In this document: positions 35,822 to 47,463 of the stretch, in pieces
How the letters are laid out: each line of letters opens with the position of its first letter
Position numbering within the stretch: the first letter of the stretch is position 1
Assembly: GCF_001039355.2 (NCBI RefSeq)
Contig: NW_019775747.1
Location: 572,752 to 636,751 of the forward strand
Reading direction: 5' to 3'
Length of the DNA stretch: 64,000 nt
Source: Lingula anatina
Taxonomy: Eukaryota > Brachiopoda > Lingulata > Lingulida > Lingulidae
Program-made: the position numbers and the translations under genes
Notes under the pieces: generated by a model
What the model was told of the DNA's origin: nothing
Database searches by the model: none
What the model saw: only the letters and a program-made list of their open reading frames with translations

Positions 35822-38354
35822 TCAATCGGACTCATACATGTACATCTGAATTTTCTCTGAAACTGCCCCACTGTAATGCACATCAACCCCTATAAGATAA
35901 AATGCTCCCCAGTAGAATGGATTTCTGTTCCTCTGACGACCGTCTTCCATGGCCAATCTCAGAGCGGATGACGCTGACTCGCCAGCCTTAAACTTGGAGT
36001 AGAATGTCGTCATTATCAGCTCAGTGGCGTCATCTGGCAGCTGCCAAAGGGCAACAAGCACGGCACGGGCACCTGCTGCAATAAATGACCGCGCTAGGCC
36101 TATGATACCCTCTCCTGTTACCTTTCCTCTACCGCTATTGCAAGCACTCAGGACAACTAATCTGGCTCTGAGGGGCAATTGGGCAACTTCGTCAGCAGTC
36201 AATCTGTAGTCAGCATTTCTTGGAGTGACGTTCTGAGAATCATAACTGGGGTTATTTGAAGCGAGAGCCAAATAGTTTTCTGACCATGATCCATGGCATG
36301 CAAAATGGATGACTTCTGCTGACACCATTTTTTCCATAACATAGTACTTTCTCGCCGACTTCCCAATTTGCAGCTCAGTATCTGGAAACAGCGCTGCGAC
36401 GTTCCTCGCCTCCCTCTCGGCCCCAGGGAGCGTGCAAAGCCTCGCCCCTGGTGGAGTTAGGGGGTTACCAATTACCAGGAATCTGCTTGGACCTCTGTTC
36501 ATCTGGGCAAGGTCATTCAAGTGGGCAAGGAGTTTCAGAGAAGGGGCGACGGTCACGTTTACGAAGTCACACAAATGGTGTCCTTTTTCATTCATTAGAG
36601 CTGGGAAGGGTAGAAGGAGAAGATGTGCGTTGGGTATAATCAAAAGTCTTTTATAGATAATTTCAGAGGTGCTACTATACGATCTTAAGACAGGCAATTC
36701 ATTCTCTATAGGTAAGAATAAAATCCTATACAGTTCTTGCAAGATGTCTGCAGAACCCCTTCGGTAACGCTCTCCGATTTCTAGGTCCTCTTCTTTTAAA
36801 GCGTTTCTCTCATCAAATCGTGCATCCCTACTTGCAACCCCAGCTTCACGACTCATTGTGGCAATATTTCTCTGTAGCATCGTTATAGTATCTTCCAAAA
36901 CTTGGTTAGAGCAAGGGATGACTTTTGTCGAGATGTATTTTGTAAAGTTATGGTAGTCAACTGCTTGATTGGCTTTAAAGATCCAGGCCACAAAGCCTTC
37001 AAAGAAACGGTTTCTCATAAAAGAAAAAAATACAGCATTGTCAGAACAAGAACTGACTACTTTGAGCATTCCTGGAGAGGCGATGCTTGACTCCAATAAT
37101 TGAAGAATGTCAAAATCCAAAGAATTATCCTTAAACCTTCTCTCCATGCCACTGATCAAAGACATTGTTCGCGTACTCTCAGCACAACCCAAGGCGGTGT
37201 TAAGATCATCGATGTTTACGAACATGAGTTGAATGAGCTCACTCAGTTCATTGCTGAGCTCTGCAAAAGCAAGTTTGTGAACATCGCTTGTAAGTCTCAT
37301 TTGCAACGTTTTGATGAAGGTCGTAGCTGGCATTACATATTTTGCGGACAATTTGGAAACTTCGTCCATTGTTAGTTGGAACATTTGTGTGGGATCGAAG
37401 CCCTTGAAACTTAAGTAGGAGTTTACTATCTGCAAGCTAACCTCGAAATCTCTCATGTTGTTATCCGCTCTTCTGAAACTAGCCAGAGCGGCATCACCAC
37501 ATCTGAAACCATTTTCTGGGCTGTTGAGCTTGAAGTGAAGAGAACTCAAAACGGCGTTTGACTCTCCAACGGCAGAATAACCCTCAGCTACGTCCAGGGC
37601 TTGTTGCGCAAATTTAAGAGCAGTGGTATACGATGACATTAGAAAATAAATTTCTGCTTGACAGCTGAATAGCTTCGCGCGATTATTGTTGGTCAAGTGG
37701 ATTAATGAATTAGTTTCAAAATCTAAATTTTTCCTGGCTGTTTCCAGCTGCTGTGCTTGAAGCGCATGATCGGTACTGCCTTTTGCTAAGTGCAGCCGTC
37801 CACGGGCACATAATAACGCCATGATAGGGCGTGATTTTAAAGTCATTTGATGTATTCTTTACTAGAATTTCTGCAAAATCAATTTGCTTCGCAGCAATAT
37901 CTACCCAGTTCGATTTTTCATCGAAACAGTTTTTTGCCAAACAGCAATGGGCGGCCACCTGAAATAAATCGTTTCCAAGGACATTAGCTATGTCGCCAAG
38001 TGCTTGAAAGGTGCGTGTCGCGTCGGCGTGGCGCTTGAGGCTATTGTAGCAATGACCACAGCCAAACAACACTGCGCATTCAAGATGGGGATTCTGAACT
38101 TCTCTCGCCTTCAAGAGAGCAGCTTCATACCTGCTTAAACCGAGTTCGAAATCTGCCGAAAAGATGTCTAGAGTCGCAAGTTCATATAAAACCACGACTT
38201 CGTCCGAAGGCAATTCGATTCCAGATCGGAGTGCCTCCTCAAAGAGTTTTGAAGCGGACCACATTTCCTCGCGTATCTTGTGAAGAAAAGCGGATGTGCA
38301 ATCGACTTCCATTTCTGGAAACACGTCACTAAATATATCATCTGCCAGATCCAT
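35822..38354 (-). CDS. TPR-CHAT protein 2, interrupted by a one-base frameshift
   Basis: Paralogue of the gene at 29685-32189 in the same order and strand. The likely ATG at 38354 (MDLADDIFSDVF) aligns with the start of protein 1 (MELMEDLLSHVF) and follows an acceptor (TTTTGTTACAG), so the longer ORF from 38411 is probably spurious. TPR-like helices come first, for example YNSLKRHADATRTFQALG. The C-terminal CHAT domain has VIHFACHGSW and LVVLSACNSGRG, so both catalytic residues are intact. The frame changes within four A residues (plus strand TTTT, 37835-37838); one base fewer there would restore homology to protein 1. Either this is an assembly error or the gene is a young pseudogene. A frameshift-free product would be about 843 residues. 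Confidence 0.85.
37835..37838 (-). other. Frameshift site in CHAT gene 2
   Basis: The upstream frame reads KNTSNDFK and then leaves homology. The downstream frame picks up at SRPIMALLCARGRLHLAKG, matching protein 1 (STISLLCAQVRLHVAKS). The switch point is the four-base homopolymer. No intron signals fit. Confidence 0.8.
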
Positions 38355-39412
38355 CTTTAGTGTTGGTTTGTCAGTTTTATTAGATCCTGTAACAAAATTA
38401 GAGACACTCATGGTCACATTAAAACCATAACTACACTTTAAGGTATTTAAGCTCTATTAAATTTGAGTTTTTAAGCAGTTGATAAAATCATTACTTGCTC
38501 AAGTATTTAAAAACCGTTAAGAAGGTGTAATTCAAGTAGTTTGGAACAAGTTAAACCACCAAATTTGACGACGTCAACTTAACTTAAAACTCGAACCGGG
38601 GGTGGGGGTGGGGGTTAGAGCAAATTTTATGGTGGTCAGCTGTTAACACTGCTTGCAGGCCTACAATACATGGCAGCTGAGCAGCTTATTGATACTGCCT
38701 GTGGTAGACGCTAACTTAAGGAAAAGGAACATACCATACCACTTTATAAAGATCTTTGTTTTCAAAAACCTTTTAGGAGACAACTGCCTCCCCCTCCTAG
38801 TGGAGTGCGGCCCAGCAGAGAGAGAGCTTGGACATAATAACGTTATTCGTTTTTATGTCCAAGGAGAGAGAGAGAGAGAGCAATCTTACCTTCAGTTTTA
38901 AGCTCATCTCTTTAATAGTAGCTCCTATCTCTCGCAGTGTATCATGTCTCTTGCATGTGTTGTAAATCTTTAAACAATATACACTATATATTTTCTCGTA
39001 AATTGCTAGATGCGTGTAGCTCACCTCCAAACATCCATTTATAATACACATTAAAAGAACTGCCACATGTGGAGCAATAAAGGCGGAGTGCCCCTATGAC
39101 GTGACAGATGAGGACCTACATGTACTTCCCATTTGGCGAAAGCTGATAAAAATGAATGGTGGAGGTGGTTGTGGTGTGTGTGTGTGTGCGTGTGTGTGTG
39201 CGCGTGTGGGTGAGTGGGTGGTAATGGCTACAATAAACATTTTTCGTCACCTGCGGTACTTGTCTAGACTCTAAAAAAAAGAAAAGGTAAGCTTCTGACG
39301 AGCTCGGACAAGACAGACTTACAGTGACAAAGTTACGTCGGAAACAGTTCGCTATCTCAAGTTAATTTACAAAACAGCAAAATTGGCGATTTACGCCTGG
39401 CGACCTATGCAT

Positions 39413-39760
39413 TTAAAGGGATAATAACTCTTCGATTTGGCCAAAAAATGAATTTTCCTGGAGTAAACAACAATTTTCCCATACTTACCAATGGTTAATG
39501 AATCCATTTTTACATTCAAAGTTAGTCCCTGGTTTTTTTCTAAAAAGTTTGTTTTTTTGTTATAATCTCTTAAGAGATTATAACAGAGTATAGCCATCAA
39601 TGCAGGTCATGTGGTCTAAAGACAAGCTCAGATATCAGAATAATAGCTATAACTGCAGTTTATAATAGCTATAACTGCAATATATTATAATTCTATGAGT
39701 TGTTCATGATGTTTTGATTGTAAAATATAGATCTCATACGAAGAGTTATTATCCCTTTAA
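39413..39760. repeat. TTAA MITE family B, copy 2
   Basis: Same perfect terminal inverted repeats and TTAA ends as the copy at 27033-27375, with the interior inverted relative to it. An internal palindrome ATAATCTCTTAAGAGATTAT is present. Confidence 0.85.
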
Positions 39761-40117
39761 TCTACTTGGGTGATGAATAAAGCGACAAAAAGGGAGTTTG
39801 TGCCCTAAAAGTGTTTATTTATTTTTTTATTTTTTTATTTTTTTTGCAAATCAAGATGGGTATTTCATAAAAAAGAAGAAAATAGGAAAAAAGGTTACTT
39901 TCCTAAATGTAGGCCTTTATAAAAGTAGTTCAAGGGAGGGAGATCTGTTTGAAAGCGATATTAATGTTTTCACCCCAGAACTCTGCAATTGGGTCACCAG
40001 CTCGAATTAGCAAATTCTCCTCGATATATTTTAGCATAATCTCATAGCATGACAATATTTAAATTCGCATTATCCAAGCGGACAGGAAAATCCTAAAATA
40101 CCGAGCCCCGTAACCCG

Positions 40118-40487
40118 TTAGAGATGCATGTGAAGTGAATTTTTGGCCACAAAATCCAACCAAACGCCAGCATATAGTTTCAAGTAGTATAATTCTCTTT
40201 ACTAAGAGAATTGCCAAAAGGCATTGCTTAATTTTACCCGAAAATGACGTTTGAACGGATTTTTCTGCTAGCATTCTGTATGTCAATGGGGCAGAAAAGT
40301 AGGTAACGAAAGTAGGTTAATTTTTTGACCAAAAAATTTAAGTCTTTTATGGCTGATCGAGTGATCCATTCAGTTTATCCCTTTAGACTACTTGGCATGT
40401 CGAATTTATTTGAGTCATATAAGAAACTAGTAGAAGTGGTTTATATTTGTTACTGGGAATCCACGCTCGGTTCGTATGTACCTTTAA
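40118..40487. repeat. TTAA MITE family C, copy 1
   Basis: The right end reads ATGTACCTTTAA and the left end TTAGAGATGCATG, an imperfect inverted pair with core TTAAAGRTRCATAC. The same element in opposite orientation is at 46927-47261, where the other duplication copy shows an empty TTAA. Confidence 0.75.
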
Positions 40488-40640
40488 GCGATGGGTGATA
40501 TCTCTGCTCGACACCTTGAGTTTGAAATCTACTATAGGAACGCATAATACAGGATAACATTTGGGCCACTAGGTTAGATAATACAGTTATATATATCTTG
40601 CGCCCAAGATAAGACGGCAAAACCGCAACAATCTTCTGCC

Positions 40641-41728
40641 ATGTCCGCGTCTATGTCGCAGCAGCCCCGAGAATTTTCCCCTGGGATATTGGATTGGTCC
40701 ACTGTGCACAAGCCGACGGGAGAGTTATTCCCTCCAGTGAAGGTAATGGCCATAGGGAACCCATTTCTGACTAAATAACCACAGCCTACTTAAATGTACA
40801 TGTATGAGCTAATTACATTAAAGCCAATGTATAAGAAAACCACATCTTGGATAAATCGGTCACTTTAACTTTTCATTCAGTACCATGGGGCCCGAGCCAT
40901 GCTGCAAATTTGATTGTCGGGAAGCTTTAAAGGCACAAATATACGTTTAAATCTCTCACAAAACACTTTATATATTGTCTACGATGACACATGTTAGTTG
41001 TGATTTCTGCGCCTATATTTTCAGAGTAATTACTAACCTGAAAAATATGGCTTAAATATGCCTTAAAACCCCAGACATATACGAAACGGCATCAGCTGCG
41101 CTTGCAAATTAGACGACTGCCTTTCGCCGAGTGTCCTAATTTTATTACATGAACCTTTGAAGTTTTCGTCGGGACTGCTATTCGGTTTTTACACGAGTCT
41201 AAGCCTGTACTAACGTACGTACCCTTATGGCTGCAAAGTTTACCCCACAACATGCGGATTGAAAAACGTTTATTAGTCTCCTATGAGGTCATGTAGTGCC
41301 CACAGCCTCTTTTAAGGCTTTCTCGGATGATTTCCATTACATACAACATTACCCAGAATTAAAGTAACGGAGTATAAGTATATGTAGTTCACTTAACAGG
41401 ACAAAAATGAATGGAATAAATTCAAGTGGAGCCAAGACCAGGTGGACCAGTTTCGGCGAGATGGATTCCTGCTACACGTGCCGCTCCTTACAGAAGAGCA
41501 ATGTGACAAAATTTTAGAAGACTTCAAATATTTCATGGTGCGTATTATGACATGTTTTGATAGTTTAGGTATGTGTTTCGTTTTTACTTGGGCACAACTG
41601 AACGTTTTACTTACAGTGTACAATTTATAACGTAAATTTATTTAAGTTGATAGCGTTGCATTTCTAGACCGACTGAATAAAGTCTCCCCAAAGAAAACGC
41701 AACGGCGTCCACTATAATACTATAATAT

Positions 41729-41784
<56 letters not shown>

Positions 41785-42101
41785 TATAATAAGTTGACTA
41801 CAAGATAGTTTCTTTCATAAAGATAGATATTACACCCAAAAAAACTAATGATAAAAATCACTTTATTTACAAAAGAAAACTGCATCTATATAAACTTTAA
41901 AAAACTGCAATAATGGACACGCTTAAATCAATTGTTGATACAGGATCCACGTGCCCGTCATCCTGGTCACGCTATGCTGTATGAGTTCCATGCCAACCAA
42001 TGCAATGACCCGAACAACGTGGTTATGCACGTGCTTGGCCACTGGCGATTGACCAAGGCTTTACACGACCTGGTGTTTTTACCTCAAGTTGTGGTAAGTG
42101 C

Positions 42102-42140
<39 letters not shown>

Positions 42141-45100
42141 CTTTTTCATTGTCTCGACAGGGGTAGTCGAGTGTGAGATATCTATTTTTAAATAGAATAA
42201 TTTGTTTAATATTTTTAAAAAACCCAGTAGGCCCTATGTATATATTATATCATAGAGGACACTTCCTAAGATATAGCAAGTCGTTTGAAGGGACACTTGT
42301 TACAATGAGGTTTGGGTAGTGCTTGTTGGGCCTTTTAGGTTCCAGCTTCCCAACTTGTGGACGAAAGTTGCTCAGAGGCAGCCGTGAGGCTATGGACAGA
42401 CCAGCTGTTCTTGAAACCGTCAAGGCACGGAGGCGTGGTGGCATGGTGAGGGTCTCGTTCGTAGCTCAGACAGCAATGAAATAGTATGGCTTGTTTGGTT
42501 GCTATTGTTCATACGTTATCCTTTAACTGATATATCAGATTTCAATATATCAGAAGTATAGTTCAGATGTACTGTGAAAAGATACATTTATCAACCATAT
42601 CTGAGTATTTCATATAAAAATTAATACCATCACTCAAAATTCTAATTTCAACTATAAGTATTTCATCCAATATAAACATTTGTATAATAACACTTATTGT
42701 GATATTTTCTGTATTAACAGAAGCTATATACTTTAAGAAATATACTATTATAAGACTCTATATTAGGATGTTTGATTTATAAGGCACCAAGACTATTCTT
42801 ACTGGGTGAGAACAAAGCCAATGAAGCACATAACGGTAAGAGTATTATGCATATATTTTTCAAAACACCAAAGTTTGTTCTACACCCTGTCATATTCCAC
42901 TCGTAAATTAATTTCCAAGAAACACCAGTTGTGACATCAACACTATTTGTAAAAAAATCATCGAAATTCGAGGTCCCGCAAAGCAGCTTTTGGCGGCAAA
43001 AGATGGTAAAGGATTTTATTCACACCGAACAATTTTCAATTGAGTTCATGAAATGTTATGCAATAAAAACGATAAAATAAACTTAGCATTGTAGGAATAT
43101 TACATGGAAAACAGTAGAGCTACGTGTTGTTCCAACTTACCCCAAAATATTCAATGATATTTATATTACATTATGATATGATGCATGGAGATGTAAGAAA
43201 TTTTAAGTGCCAGACATGAAAGCTTTTCTATGAAGAGATGTACATCTTAAAAGCACAAGTGAGTAATAAACAATGCAAATCATTTTATATACATGCATCA
43301 TCTCCTATGCAGGTCCACGTTGCACTGGACGACCAGACGGAGGAGAATGGCTGTATTCAATACGTGCCTGGATCACACAGGTTTACTTCTATATGAGTGA
43401 CGCCTTGTTTAGGCAATTAGACCGGGTTCCCATGCCTAGATCGATCTAACTGGATTGACCCATCTCCAAGGGGTTTCTTGCTAAATTGCTTTTAGCTTAA
43501 ACGGCTTAGATGTCTGGCACGCCTACTGAAGACGCGATAGTTAATTACCCTCTAACAGCTTGCTTGGGCGTGCGAGACATCTTACTCCCCATTTCCATAG
43601 ATTAGATCGACCTACTTTAGATCGACCTAACTCCCTGGGGGTTCACGCTAAATAGCTGTCAGCCGGGCGGACACGAAAGTTAATTACCCCCTTAAAGCTT
43701 GTAGTAGGCGGGACGGACATTTAAGTCAGATTATCTGAAAGTAATCTAGTGAGACTCCCCGCGGGGATAGATCGAACTAAAATCTATGGGAATAGAGCCT
43801 AAGCCGCTATTGATAGCAAATTAGCGAGAATCCCCTTGCTGGTAGATCGATCCAAAGTTAGTACGATAGGTTCTGGGAATGGTATCTAAAATAAAAAAAC
43901 TCTTCTAGTTTTAACTTGAGAAAGCTAATCCTAATAGTTAGTCGAAGAAGTAGAAATAACTCGATGTAATCCCAAAAGTAATCCCCAAATAAAGTGATCA
44001 GCAAAATGAATCGGTAGGACGGGAGACGGTAACTGATGGATTACAAAGCGGTGGGTGGGGGAGGGGATGCAATCAAGCGACGGCTTCCTAGTGAAATTAA
44101 ACTGTCTAAACACGGCCTGAGACCTACAGCACTTGCAACATATTGAAACCCTTCCTCCCCACTTCCCATTTCAGCGATAGATATGTATTCAATGATCTGA
44201 TATATTCACACGTTCTTTAAATATCATTCAAGTTCATTATAGAAGTATAAAAATATGCAAGTCAAAATTTTAAGAAAATCCTATGCTATAGAATCAATAA
44301 TAAATGTGTAACTTATATACCTAGGTGGACGAGGAATGGCGACCCATTCCCGGTGTTGGACCACAGTTTTAGGGACATGGAGGGAATTAAAGTGAGGATT
44401 TCAAGTCTACATAAAAATTTTGATAGAGTGATGATTTGCCTCTCTCTCTCTCTCTCGGTGTGTGCTTCATCAGTCCTGTCTTCCCAAATGCATATTTCTT
44501 TAACATACGCAAGCTTACGCGTTCATGAAAGTAGTCCTAGTTTATAGATACCGTTTAAAAAACCTTAGGTCCATCTAAAGGTTCTGCCACACCTAGCGTG
44601 AAAAGCTGTCGTACCTGAAAGCGATTATACACTCAACTTTGAGCATATGAAATCACCCGTATTTCCAGCGTATGAAAATAAACATAAAAGCAGCAGGTGA
44701 AAAATCTTTGAAGACTTATTTTATCTCCATCCGCATATGCGAACGTGCACCAACGTTTGCCTGCGTATTCGAGACGAACACGAAGTCTAACGAACCTCAT
44801 TTCGTTTGTCTACGTATGGGCGATTTTTTTTCAAACGTTACTGCTAAACGCTAAGTGTGACAGTACATGTACTTCAACTATTGTTTGGTGGGTTCAATCC
44901 TTAAACAAGTGTTGCCTGCTTAGTTAACACATGATTTTAATGACGAGATATCTAAGCTGAAAATTTTCATGAAGATTGTGTTTTGTGGGGAAACGCTAAC
45001 ATCATTTACCGTTTCAGTCCATCCTAACTGATGAAGAGAAGGCTACTTTTAAGCCAGTGCCCGCGCTGTTAAAGAAGGGACATGCCAGTTTCCATAATGC

Positions 45101-46140
45101 TATGACGGTTCATGGATCTTATGATAACAAGTAAGCAGGCGTAATGTACAAATCGCTGAATGTGTTTGAAAAGAAAACGTTGCAATGTTGCAAACAATTC
45201 TCCGTTGCTTGTCGTTTCCAATGCCCCATAGTAACTGTTCCACATAATATTTCAATTAGACTGGGTTCCCATTCCTAGATCGATCTAACAAGATCGTTCC
45301 ATCTCCGAGGGGTTTCTCGCTAAATTGCTTTCGGCTTAAGCGGCTTAGATGTCTGGCACGCCTATTGAAGCTGCTAAACGATAATTAATTACCCCCAGCA
45401 GCTTCAGTAGGCTTGGAAGACATCTAAGCCGCTTAAGCTGATTGCAATTTAGCGAGAATCCCCTCGAAGATAGATCGATCCACAGTTAGTACGATAAAGT
45501 ATGGGAATGGTCCCTTAGTCACTGCCCATGTAATAGTGTTATTATGGGTACAATTTAGGCTAAAATGTTATCTTCTAATTTGTTACTATTTTACTTATAG
45601 AAATAATCGTGATTAATAATTTCAACCAATCCAACTTTTCGGAATCGCCTTCTGGTACTTGTTGACACATGCCTACATGCTCAATTTTAATGACGAGATA
45701 TCTAAGCTGAAAATTGTTTTGAAAAGTTTATGCCTCATCGCCTTCTTATATTATTCTTATCATATGACCTTTGTGTCTTTGAGGACAGACAAGCCTCGGC
45801 GTGCTGCGGTATTAAATTATTTCGCCGATGGTGTGTACAGTGACACGGACAAAGCTATGCTGAGAGGAAACAGTGGCACTGACACGGATGAAAATCTGGA
45901 CGATAAACTCTCCCAAGAAACAATAATACCTAAGGTACAGTGTTTATCACATCATCTGCGTACAAATTCAGTTGCTGATTTCTTATAGCGTCGTGTCACT
46001 AAAAATGCCACCCCATCCGTCAGGCAAAGGCGCATGATTATGATAACTACATCCTAAATTGGATTTTATTTCTTTTGTAGGGCCACAAAATGGAAGGTCA
46101 ATTTTTTCCGCTCGTATATGACCCTGCCTGGGCCAAGTAA
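40641..46140 (+). CDS. Phytanoyl-CoA dioxygenase (PhyH) family protein, complete copy
   Basis: Ten exons keep phase and give 335 residues: 40641-40742, 41400-41537, 41944-42093, 42339-42445, 42784-42835, 43313-43380, 44325-44391, 45018-45130, 45784-45934 and 46081-46140. The family is Fe(II)/2-oxoglutarate-dependent oxygenases with a double-stranded beta-helix. The metal-binding HxD is visible in WHQDYSYW across the exon 4-5 junction; the distal His is in MTVHGSYDN (exon 8), followed by [17 protein letters not shown] with the likely 2-oxoglutarate-binding Arg. The N-terminus lacks an obvious peroxisomal targeting signal, so a cytosolic role resembling PHYHD1 or bacterial PhyH proteins is possible. 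Substrate cannot be told. The ATG at 40641 opens a 102-base exon with a good donor. Exons 4-10 lie in the duplicated block. Confidence 0.9.
41734..41782. repeat. (AT)n microsatellite in PhyH intron 2
   Basis: Uninterrupted AT units between PhyH exons 2 and 3. Confidence 0.9.
42102..42140. repeat. (AAT)n microsatellite at left edge of the duplicated block
   Basis: About 13 AAT units directly after the donor of PhyH exon 3. The second block begins with a shortened AATAAT immediately after the N at 50978, so the breakpoint falls within this microsatellite. Confidence 0.9.
43420..43886. repeat. MITE family A with a second MITE nested inside (43585-43799)
   Basis: Inserted in PhyH intron 6 of copy A. 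It is preceded by TTA (43417-43419) and followed by TAA; copy B has a continuous sequence at the matching point (about 52288). The outer element shares CCTAGATCGATCTAAC and GCGGCTTAGATGT-like phrases with 23943-24200. The inner one starts CTCCCCATTTCCATAGATTA and ends with the inverted CTATGGGAATAGAG. Confidence 0.75.
44578..44870. repeat. MITE family D, copy 2
   Basis: Starts AGGTTCTGCCACACCTAGCG and ends CGCTAAGTGTGACAGTACATG, an imperfect terminal inverted repeat. Present in both blocks, so it predates their split; also related to 264-582. Confidence 0.65.
45259..45514. repeat. MITE family A, copy A-specific insertion
   Basis: Flanked by TTA at 45256-45258 and 45515-45517. Copy B lacks it and reads straight through at about 53520. 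Arms carry CCTAGATCGATCTAAC and the inverted GCGGCTTAGATGTC and GACATCTAAGCCGC. Confidence 0.85.
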
Positions 46141-46344
46141 ACTGGATTGTTGAGACATGCCAAAAGGCCACCGTAACGCCATCAGCTGGTCATATGCCGT
46201 AAAACGCAAATTGTCTTTTCACAAGGTTCTGTGACCACTAGGCTTACTAGTGATCGCTTGCGATTGTGCGCTAACCGCTTAAAATAACGTGTCAAAATCT
46301 TGTTATCTTGTCTTAGACTTCAAATAATATAAAACTGAGAACTT

Positions 46345-46350
46345 AATGAA
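46345..46350 (+). terminator. Degenerate poly(A) signal of PhyH copy A
   Basis: AATGAA here corresponds to AATAAA at 54495-54500 in copy B, about 205 bases after the stop. The canonical hexamer is lost by one substitution, so copy A may use a weaker or alternative site. Confidence 0.4.
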
Positions 46351-46487
46351 GTAGTTAGTGGGATGTATAGTATTTTAACGAGAAATTATTGTTTATTATA
46401 CATGTATACATTACACTTGAAGAAAATTTTATAACCCCTACGATTCGTTGTGTTAGTTTCAATGTTATTTAAAAAATTTGAATTGAT

Positions 46488-46858
46488 GGGACGACCCGAT
46501 ATGTCCGACAGGCCAGATATTTCCTACGACCACAGAAGGCCAGATATGTCCGACAAAAAGAGCCAGATGTTTCCGACAGGTCAGATATGTCGGGCACAAC
46601 TGGCTCTTTTTTGTCGGACATATCTGGCCTGTCGGACACATCTGGCTTTTTTGTCGGACATATCTGGCCTGTTGGACGCATCTGACTCTTTTTTGTCGGA
46701 CATATCTGGCCTGTCGGACGCATCTAGGTCTTTTTTGTCGGACATATCTGGCCTGTCGGACACATCTGGCTTTTTTGTCGGACATATCTGGCCTGTTGGA
46801 CGCATCTGACTCTTTTTTGTCGGACATATCTGGCCTGTCGGACATATCGGGACGTCAC
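46488..46858. repeat. Tandem-repeat element with inverted ends, copy A-specific
   Basis: Degenerate units of about 38-40 bases built on GTCGGACATATCTGGCCT. The first part runs in the opposite orientation, so the two ends (CCCGATATGTCCGACAGGCC and its inverse) are inverted. AATTGAT flanks both sides (46481-46487 and 46859-46865), and copy B has an empty site near 54612. It therefore behaves as an inserted mobile element, not local slippage. ORFs reading repeated MSDRPDMSDKK-type phrases are artefacts. Confidence 0.8.
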
Positions 46859-46926
46859 AATTGATTGAAACTTGTAAGTTCTGTTCACTGCCGCTTTTAG
46901 AATTCCGATTACTTTTTCTCAAGTCC

Positions 46927-47261
46927 TTACAGGTACATACGAACCGAGCATCGGTGGAGCGTGGATTCCCAGTAACACATGTAAACCACTTCTACTAGAT
47001 TCTTATATGACTCAAATAAATTCGACATGCCAAGGGATAAACTGAAATTTATGGTTGTAAATTTAACCTACTTTCGTGATCTACTTTCCTGCCCCATTGA
47101 CATACAGCTTAGAATGCCAGCAGAAAAATCCGTTCAAACATCATTTTCGGGTAAAATTAAACAATGCCTTTTGGTAATTCTCTTAGTTATACTACTTGAA
47201 ACTATATGCTGGCATTTGGTTGGTTTTTGTGACAAAAAATTGACTTTGTATGCATCTTTAA
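46927..47261. repeat. TTAA MITE family C, copy 2, copy A-specific
   Basis: Inverted relative to 40118-40487. Copy B has an intact TTAA empty site at 54677-54680. The right end is bounded by TTAA (47258-47261) and the left by TTAC. Confidence 0.85.
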
Positions 47262-47457
47262 ATTAATTTTTCGTAATTGATTGTCGCAACCTGCGCCGAT
47301 TTTCCCTTGTATTGTGTCGTTTTTAAACATTCTAATTTTCATAATAGTTATAAAAGGCAATTCTTGCATCAGATGCACTCTTTGTTTGACACGTGTATAT
47401 GTAGGTAACACTGTCTGAATATTAAATATCATAACAAATTTGGGGAGTTACAGAAGG

Positions 47458-47463
47458 TTTATT
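47458..47463 (-). terminator. Candidate poly(A) signal, flotillin-1 copy A
   Basis: TTTATT on the plus strand, conserved at 54872-54877 in copy B, would end a 3' UTR of about 1.55 kb. The sequence from here to the stop is well conserved between copies. Confidence 0.35.

Larger units (their letters stand above)
38355..40640. other. Intergenic region between CHAT gene 2 and PhyH
   Basis: Divergent promoter region (CHAT gene 2 on minus, PhyH on plus). It holds a GA run near 38865-38880, a TG microsatellite near 39174-39203, and the two TTAA MITEs at 39413-39760 and 40118-40487. No gene recognised. Confidence 0.5.

Noticed and set aside
29685-38354. Bacterial contamination as the source of the CHAT genes
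   Set aside because: They lie between spliced animal genes, have 5' splice acceptors and the same flanking MITEs, and show no operon structure or ribosome binding sites.
38355-38411. N-terminal extension of CHAT protein 2 from the ATG at 38411
   Set aside because: An acceptor TTTTGTTACAG lies inside it and the paralogue starts at the position equal to 38354.
46488-46858. CRISPR-like array of regular repeats
   Set aside because: Units are contiguous and degenerate without unique spacers, and the genome is animal.
46450-46922. Overlapping ORFs of about 110-125 codons on both strands with repeated CPTGQICPTKK-type phrases
   Set aside because: They are read through a 38-40-base tandem repeat that stays open in several frames; no gene signals.
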